From CAZTAR01 sp043813895 (GTDB taxonomy: Bacteria; Planctomycetota; Phycisphaerae; UBA1845; UTPLA1): a stretch of DNA of 20,630 bases. The notes beneath the pieces are model-generated. The model saw nothing but the letters and a program-made list of their open reading frames with translations, was not told the origin of the DNA and made no database searches. Of this stretch, positions 16,606 to 20,630 are shown one piece after another. The position numbers were made by a program, and so were the translations under genes. The first letter of the stretch is position 1. The number at the start of each line of letters is the position of its first letter. The stretch covers positions 1 through 20,630 of the forward strand of contig JBDRKQ010000118.1 of NCBI GenBank assembly GCA_043813895.1, in the 5' to 3' direction.

Positions 16606-17787
16606 ATGACGAAACAATCGAACCCGGAAATGGTTACGGACGCTTCATCGCTCAGCGACCTCTGCGCGCGTCTCAGAGAGACCGGGCGTTTTGCATTCGA
16701 CACCGAGTTCGTCGGCGAGGACGGATACAAGCCCGAGATCTGCCTTGTTCAAGTTGCGACGGACTCGCTGTGCGCGCTGATCGACCCGCTGGCCGGCGGT
16801 TTGGATCTGGCGTGTTTCTGGGAGCTCGTGACGGATGAGAACATTCAAGTCATTGTGCATGCAGGCTCCGAGGACCTGGCTCTGTGCTGGCAGCAAACCG
16901 GCAAGGCGCCGGCACATGTATTCGATCTACAGGTGGCAGCGGGTCTGATTGGGCTGGGCTATCCGACGAGCCTGATGCGATTGGCGCGCCTTACGCTGAA
17001 GACGAGGATTCACAAGTCGCAAACACTGACCGATTGGCGCAAGCGACCTCTCACCACCGAGCAGATCCGCTACGCGGTCGAAGACGTCGCGCACTTGTTG
17101 CGGATGTTCGAGTTCATCGTCGAGCGCCTGAAGGCGAAAGGCCGCGAAGGTTGGGCAGTGCAGGAATGCCGGGCTATGTGCGATCCCGCTATCTTCGCCC
17201 CAACCGGCCGGCAGAAGCTCCGTCGATTGCGCGGCGCGGGATCGCTGCGTCCGCAGGAACTTGCCATTGCCGAAGCCCTGCTGGACGAAAGAGACAAGTT
17301 GGCCCGGGCATACAACCGGCCGACCCGCGCCGTGTTGCGGGACCACCTGTTGGTTGAGATGGCCCGCAGGGGTTGGACCGATACTCAACAACTCCGTTCG
17401 CTGCGCGGTGTCAGCCTCAAGGAATCCGCTCTCAAAGAACTTGCCGCCGCCATCAGCACTGCCAAGGCGCTGCCCGCTGATGAATGGCCTCGCCTGGCGC
17501 CCGAGGACGACACCCAACAGGAGCAGGCGCTCCTCGCCTTCTTCACGGCCGTGTTGAGAAGCCACTGCCACAGCAACGATCTGGCCTATGCCCTTCTGGC
17601 AAGCAAGCAGAACCTCCGCGACTTCGTTCGCCGCTACACGCGATCGGAGAAGCTGGATCAGGTTCAAGCCCTGTCGGAGGGGTGGCGTAGAGAGGCCGTG
17701 GGAGGGTTATTGGAAGACCTGATGGCCGGCCGATCAGCCATCAGGGTCCGTTGTCTCGACGGGCGTGTGCAGCTCGAAGTCGAGTGA
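16606..17787 (+). CDS. rnd: Ribonuclease D
   Basis: 393 residues; ATG at 16606 with AGGA seven bases upstream. An ATG four bases earlier is in another frame. The 3'-5' exonuclease domain (about residues 8-180) has all DEDDy residues: Asp32 and Glu34 in FAFDTEFVG, Asp90 in IVHAGSEDLAL, and Tyr156 with Asp160 in IRYAVEDVAHL. The segment QTLTDWRKRPLT is characteristic of RNase D. An HRDC-like helical region follows (LLDERDKLARAYNRPTRAVL, then LRSLRGVS), and the remaining C-terminus is helical. Length fits the family (E. coli about 375). It trims tRNA 3' ends in the cytoplasm. Alone in its transcription unit or followed by the HTH-EIIA gene after 175 bp. Confidence 0.94.
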   Translation: MTKQSNPEMVTDASSLSDLCARLRETGRFAFDTEFVGEDGYKPEICLVQVATDSLCALIDPLAGGLDLACFWELVTDENIQVIVHAGSEDLALCWQQTGKAPAHVFDLQVAAGLIGLGYPTSLMRLARLTLKTRIHKSQTLTDWRKRPLTTEQIRYAVEDVAHLLRMFEFIVERLKAKGREGWAVQECRAMCDPAIFAPTGRQKLRRLRGAGSLRPQELAIAEALLDERDKLARAYNRPTRAVLRDHLLVEMARRGWTDTQQLRSLRGVSLKESALKELAAAISTAKALPADEWPRLAPEDDTQQEQALLAFFTAVLRSHCHSNDLAYALLASKQNLRDFVRRYTRSEKLDQVQALSEGWRREAVGGLLEDLMAGRSAIRVRCLDGRVQLEVE

Positions 17788-17962
17788 AGCTCCCACTGAA
17801 TGAGCGAGTTGCCGCCAGACGGCAGACGGCGGACGAATGCCCGGAGAGGCGGATACCGGGGGGCAAGACAAATCACCCGCGGATATCATCGCTACGAGGC
17901 TGAAGGAAGGTCTTGCGGAGTCCGATAGGATACTGTAACGCGAGATCAAGGTAGGTGGTGTT

Positions 17963-18658
17963 TTGGCAAGCCCGCGATCATCAATGAACGTCAAGGAGGT
18001 GGCCGCCAGCCTTCACGTATCCGAGCGTGAAGTCATGCGTATGGCCGAGCGGCGAATCCTGCCGGCGACGTGGGTCAAAGGCACGTGGCAGTTTCGTGCG
18101 GGCGAAGTGTGGAATTGGATCGAAGCGAACCTCCAAAGCTTGCCGACGGAGCGCGCAAAGGGAAGACCGCCGCCGACGGGCGGAGACCTCCTCGTCTGTA
18201 AGTCGTTGAAGGAATGCGCGATTGCGGTCGATCTCGTGGCGAAAACGAAGTCTTCGGTAATCCGGTCGCTGGCCCGCCTCGCCGAGTTGGCCGATCCGAC
18301 GCTGGACGCCTCAGTGCTGGCGGACGCCCTCCTCGAGCGCGAAGCTCAGGGTTCCACGGCCCTCCAGGACGGCGTCGCGGTGCCCCACCCTTCTCGCCCG
18401 ATCTATGCGGAGAGCCCGGTCCTCGCGGCGGCCAGGACGTGCCAGGGTATCGTCTTCGGGGAGAGGCGAGGTGGGCTGACCGACCTCTTCTTCCTGGTGT
18501 GTTGCCCGACGCAGACGGACCACCTGTTGTACTTGGGACGTTTGTGCCGATTCCTTCTCGATGCCGGCTTGCGAGAGTCACTTCGCACCGCGGTTGACCC
18601 CGGCGAGTTCTTGGATGCGATCCGGCACGCCGAGACCGCCTTGTGCAACCCCCGATGA
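17963..18658 (+). CDS. HTH (excisionase-type) + PTS EIIA domain fusion regulator
   Basis: 231 residues from a TTG at 17963, chosen because AGGTGG lies just upstream; an ATG at 17984 gives a 7-residue shorter protein that starts at the HTH itself. Residues about 8-58 are an excisionase/MerR-like helix-turn-helix: MNVKEVAASLHVSEREVMRM, WQFRAGEVWNWIEANL. Residues about 80-225 are an EIIA domain of the fructose/nitrogen PTS type, with LLEREAQGSTALQDGVAVPH and the phospho-accepting His142. No EIIB, EIIC, HPr or EI gene is near, so it is probably regulatory: DNA binding or partner binding controlled by phosphorylation of His142 from a PTS chain elsewhere. Such HTH-EIIA fusions occur in several phyla including planctomycetes. 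It is convergent with uvrC. Confidence 0.85.
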   Translation: MASPRSSMNVKEVAASLHVSEREVMRMAERRILPATWVKGTWQFRAGEVWNWIEANLQSLPTERAKGRPPPTGGDLLVCKSLKECAIAVDLVAKTKSSVIRSLARLAELADPTLDASVLADALLEREAQGSTALQDGVAVPHPSRPIYAESPVLAAARTCQGIVFGERRGGLTDLFFLVCCPTQTDHLLYLGRLCRFLLDAGLRESLRTAVDPGEFLDAIRHAETALCNPR

Positions 18659-18690
18659 GGAACGGCTTGGGCAACTCAACTCCTCTGTAG

Positions 18691-18754
18691 CGGCCGACGC
18701 CCCTGTCGGCCGTCGAGAACCACTCGTAGTCCACGTCCGACACAGGGGTCGGAC
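18691..18754. repeat. Pair of REP-like palindromes, head to head
   Basis: First hairpin: CGGCCGAC (18691-18698) with GTCGGCCG (18705-18712), loop GCCCCT. Second: GTCCGAC (18735-18741) with GTCGGAC (18748-18754), loop ACAGGG. The outer ends, TGTAGCGGCC on the left and GGACGCTAC on the right, are near mirror images, so the two are inverted copies of one element. They sit between two convergent genes and could end transcription both ways. Confidence 0.7.
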
Positions 18755-18755
18755 G

Positions 18756-20243
18756 CTACTCGATTTGCGGATGCTCCTGGACTTCGTCCGGCGGATGCTG
18801 CTGGACTCTGTCCGGCGGATGTGGTTCGTGAACGTCCTCAGGGGGCGGAGAGGACCGTGCCTTCCGGAGGCGACGCGGCGGCCTGCGGCCCGCCTTGATG
18901 TCCTCGTCGAATTGGCGTTTGCTTCGAAGGATGTGATGGTAGTGCTGGGCGAATCGGTGGGCCTCATCGCGGACCTGCTGGAGCAGCCTCAGCGCCGGAT
19001 CATTTCGTGCGAGTCGAATCGCTCGCTTCCGCTGCTGGGTGTAGAGTTCCTCTTCGCGTTTGGCGAGCGACACGACCATCGGCGGCCGAACGAAGGCCTC
19101 GTCGCAGGCCCCTATCGCCGCGTGTAACTGCCCCAACCCGCCGTCGATCAGGATGACGTCCGGATACAACTCCTCACCGTCCCCGGCACGCCGATACCGA
19201 CGCTGCACCACTTCACGGATCATGGCGTAGTCATCCTGGCCCTCCACACTCTGGATGCGAAAGCGGCGATAGCCCGCCTTGAAGGGTTTGCCGTCAATGA
19301 AACAGACGAGCCCCCCCACCGACTCCTCACCCTGAAGATTGGCGATGTCGATGCCCTCGATAATCCGCGGGACCTGCTCCATCTCGAGGACCCGCGCCAG
19401 ACGTTCGAGGCCTTTGCTCGGGTCGACGAAAAAGGCCTCAGGCTGAACGTCATCGTGGGCGTCACCCGATAGCTTGAGATTGCGGATGGCCTGGATGCAG
19501 TCCCGAATGCGGCCCGCGCCCTCGAAGTCGAGTGCCTCGGAGGCCGCTTTCATCTCACGTTCCATTTCGCCCAACACGACGCTCTGCTTCGACGTCATAA
19601 ACCGCTTGAAGCGTTCGATGTCGCGCCGGTAGTCCTGTCTGCTGATCCGGTCGCCGCAGGGCCCCGTACACCGGTTGATGGCGTGAAGCAGGCACGGACG
19701 GAAGAAGCGCCGCTTCTCGTCGTCAGCACGGATAGACAATTCGCAGGTGCGGAACTTGAACACCTTCTGCAGGGCGTTGACGGCATCACGAAGCGTGCCG
19801 ACGGAGACGAACGGCCCGTACAGCTTGCTGCCTGTGACCCCGGGATTGCGCGTGATGAAGACGCCCGGAAAGTCGTCGCGCGTCGTCACCTCGATGTACG
19901 GGAACGTCTTGCCGTCCTTGAGTTGTGCGTTGTGCGGCGGCTGGATGTCCTTGATCAGACGTGCCTCGCGAAGGAGGGCGTCCACTTCGGTCTCGCACTC
20001 GAGAAAGTCCACGTCGACGACGCCGGCGCCCATCCGCGCAATATCGGGACCGCGTGTGTTGAGAAGGTCGGCGGAATCCTGGAAGTACGACGAAACCCGT
20101 GCGCGGAGGTCCTTCGCCTTACCGACATAGAGCACACGGCCTTTGGCGTCTTTCATGAGATAGACGCCAGGCGTTTTCGGAAATCGCGAGATGTGTTCCC
20201 GAAGCCGGCGGATGCGTTCGGCATCGTCGGATGGCGTGATCAT
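18756..20243 (-). CDS. uvrC: UvrC-type excinuclease subunit, short form
   Basis: 495 residues, ATG at 20243; no Shine-Dalgarno, but TATACAAT lies just before it, so the mRNA may have a very short leader. Domains in order: GIY-YIG nuclease (residues about 18-100: GVYLMKDA, VLYVGKAKDLRARVSSYF, LLREARLIKD), a cysteine-containing linker (CLLHAINRCTGPCGDR), UVR helical hairpin for UvrB (about 225-250, ASEALDFEGAGRIRDCI), and the UvrC RNase H-like nuclease with Asp299 (GIDIANLQG), Asp367 (VILIDGGLGQLHA) and His429 (RDEAHRFAQ). Both incision centres are thus complete. The C-terminal helix-hairpin-helix pair found in E. coli UvrC (about 610 residues) is absent; a Pro/His/Asp-rich tail with eight-residue repeats takes its place. 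It acts with UvrA/UvrB in nucleotide excision repair. Confidence 0.93.
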   Translation of the reverse strand: MITPSDDAERIRRLREHISRFPKTPGVYLMKDAKGRVLYVGKAKDLRARVSSYFQDSADLLNTRGPDIARMGAGVVDVDFLECETEVDALLREARLIKDIQPPHNAQLKDGKTFPYIEVTTRDDFPGVFITRNPGVTGSKLYGPFVSVGTLRDAVNALQKVFKFRTCELSIRADDEKRRFFRPCLLHAINRCTGPCGDRISRQDYRRDIERFKRFMTSKQSVVLGEMEREMKAASEALDFEGAGRIRDCIQAIRNLKLSGDAHDDVQPEAFFVDPSKGLERLARVLEMEQVPRIIEGIDIANLQGEESVGGLVCFIDGKPFKAGYRRFRIQSVEGQDDYAMIREVVQRRYRRAGDGEELYPDVILIDGGLGQLHAAIGACDEAFVRPPMVVSLAKREEELYTQQRKRAIRLARNDPALRLLQQVRDEAHRFAQHYHHILRSKRQFDEDIKAGRRPPRRLRKARSSPPPEDVHEPHPPDRVQQHPPDEVQEHPQIE

Positions 20244-20271
20244 CGCCGTATTGTATATCAGCGGCGCCGCC

Positions 20272-20300
20272 TTGCGATCGGCACCGTATTGCCGTATTCT
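20272..20300 (+). promoter_or_regulatory. Promoter candidate for the merR-type gene
   Basis: TTGCGA (20272-20277), 17-bp spacer, TATTCT (20295-20300). The start point would lie near 20307, 40 bases before the ATG. It is next to the uvrC start, so the two divergent promoters share this short region. Confidence 0.5.
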
Positions 20301-20310
20301 CTAGCGCCAT

Positions 20311-20332
20311 CTGCCGGTTGCGAAGCCGGCAG
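20311..20332 (+). promoter_or_regulatory. Leader hairpin directly before the Shine-Dalgarno
   Basis: CTGCCGG (20311-20317) pairs with CCGGCAG (20326-20332), 7 bp with an 8-base loop. The ribosome site AGGAGG begins at 20333, the next base. It could be an RNA element or a protein-binding palindrome in the promoter-proximal DNA. Confidence 0.4.
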
Positions 20333-20347
20333 AGGAGGAAGTAGGTC

Positions 20348-20630
20348 ATGGGCCTGATGAAAATCGGCGAAGTCGCCCGTGAGATATCGCTATCGGACCG
20401 TCGCATCCGCGAGTACGAGCGGGCCGGCCTGATCCGGGTGCGGCGAGAACCACGGACGGGCGACCGCCTGTTCGACGACCGTGCGATCGCACAGCTTCGG
20501 CTCATCAAGACCCTGATTCACGACCGGGGCTTCACGATCGAGGCGTTGCGCAGCCTGATCCAGTACGCCCCCTGCTGGGAACTGACCGACTGCCCCCGGC
20601 GGGATTCATGCCCGATAATCTCCAGCCCCC
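20348..20630 (+). CDS. MerR-family transcriptional regulator, 5' part (3' end outside window)
   Basis: The ATG at 20348 follows AGGAGG with a nine-base gap; an ATG at 20357 is an alternative. 94 codons are seen before the right edge. The N-terminus is a MerR winged helix: MKIGEVAREISLSDRRIREY, ERAGLIRVRREPRTGDRLF, then QLRLIKTLIHDRGFTIEALR, the end of the DNA-binding domain. After it come Cys76, Cys82 and Cys88 in APCWELTDCPRRDSCP, a C-x5-C-x5-C motif that might bind metal or sense redox state. Divergent from uvrC. What it regulates is unknown. Confidence 0.85.
   Translation, partial: MGLMKIGEVAREISLSDRRIREYERAGLIRVRREPRTGDRLFDDRAIAQLRLIKTLIHDRGFTIEALRSLIQYAPCWELTDCPRRDSCPIISSP

Noticed and set aside
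1..20630. CRISPR arrays, tRNA or rRNA genes, complete insertion sequences
   Set aside because: No regularly spaced repeats, no cloverleaf or rRNA-like sequence, and no transposase frame were seen on reading.

Overview
The window is a GC-rich bacterial chromosome segment. It most likely comes from a planctomycete, probably of the Phycisphaerae type. Evidence for this is an ECF sigma factor of the planctomycete/acidobacterial TIGR02999-like type next to a WD40-repeat Ser/Thr kinase, a PEP-CTERM protein, a secreted protein with a C-terminal dockerin-like EF-hand motif, another secreted protein with the 'PAPYAVYS' motif, and a short UvrC. The assignment is made by recognition only; no search was run.

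Layout: (1) 1-711, minus: 5' part of a secreted protein that runs off the left edge. (2) 891-4753, plus: ECF sigma factor and, 83 bp later, a membrane-anchored kinase whose C-terminal half holds 14 WD40 repeats. (3) 4754-6930: accessory region with two perfect 12-bp-stem hairpins, a 5'-truncated dockerin-type gene on the minus strand, and on the plus strand the N-terminal part of a tyrosine-recombinase-like gene that starts exactly where the dockerin gene breaks off. (4) 6993-12971, plus: six genes in one direction: cytidylate-kinase-like membrane protein, TauE/SafE-type permease, single-domain response regulator, membrane histidine kinase, a second cytidylate-kinase-like protein with a lost P-loop, and a second single-domain response regulator. 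This is the best candidate for a poorly described system. (5) 12972-13776: about 800 bp without a confident gene, with a tandem operator-like repeat, a good promoter and several hairpins. (6) 13777-14508, plus, PEP-CTERM protein, convergent with and overlapping a GT-C membrane glycosyltransferase (14361-16199, minus). (7) 16606-18658, plus: RNase D and an HTH/EIIA fusion regulator. (8) 18691-18755: a pair of REP-like palindromes between convergent genes, one of which supplies the stop codon of uvrC (18756-20243, minus). (9) 20348 to the right edge, plus: MerR-family regulator, divergent from uvrC.

How the genes work together: genes in (2) form a likely surface-sensing/regulatory pair. Genes in (4) look like one signalling operon: the permease and the membrane CMK-like protein sit in the membrane beside the histidine kinase, whose phosphate can go to two receivers with no output domain, so the output must act through protein contact. 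The pairing of each CMK-like gene with a receiver suggests a duplicated kinase-like/receiver unit around the permease and sensor. Housekeeping genes (rnd, uvrC) frame the right side.
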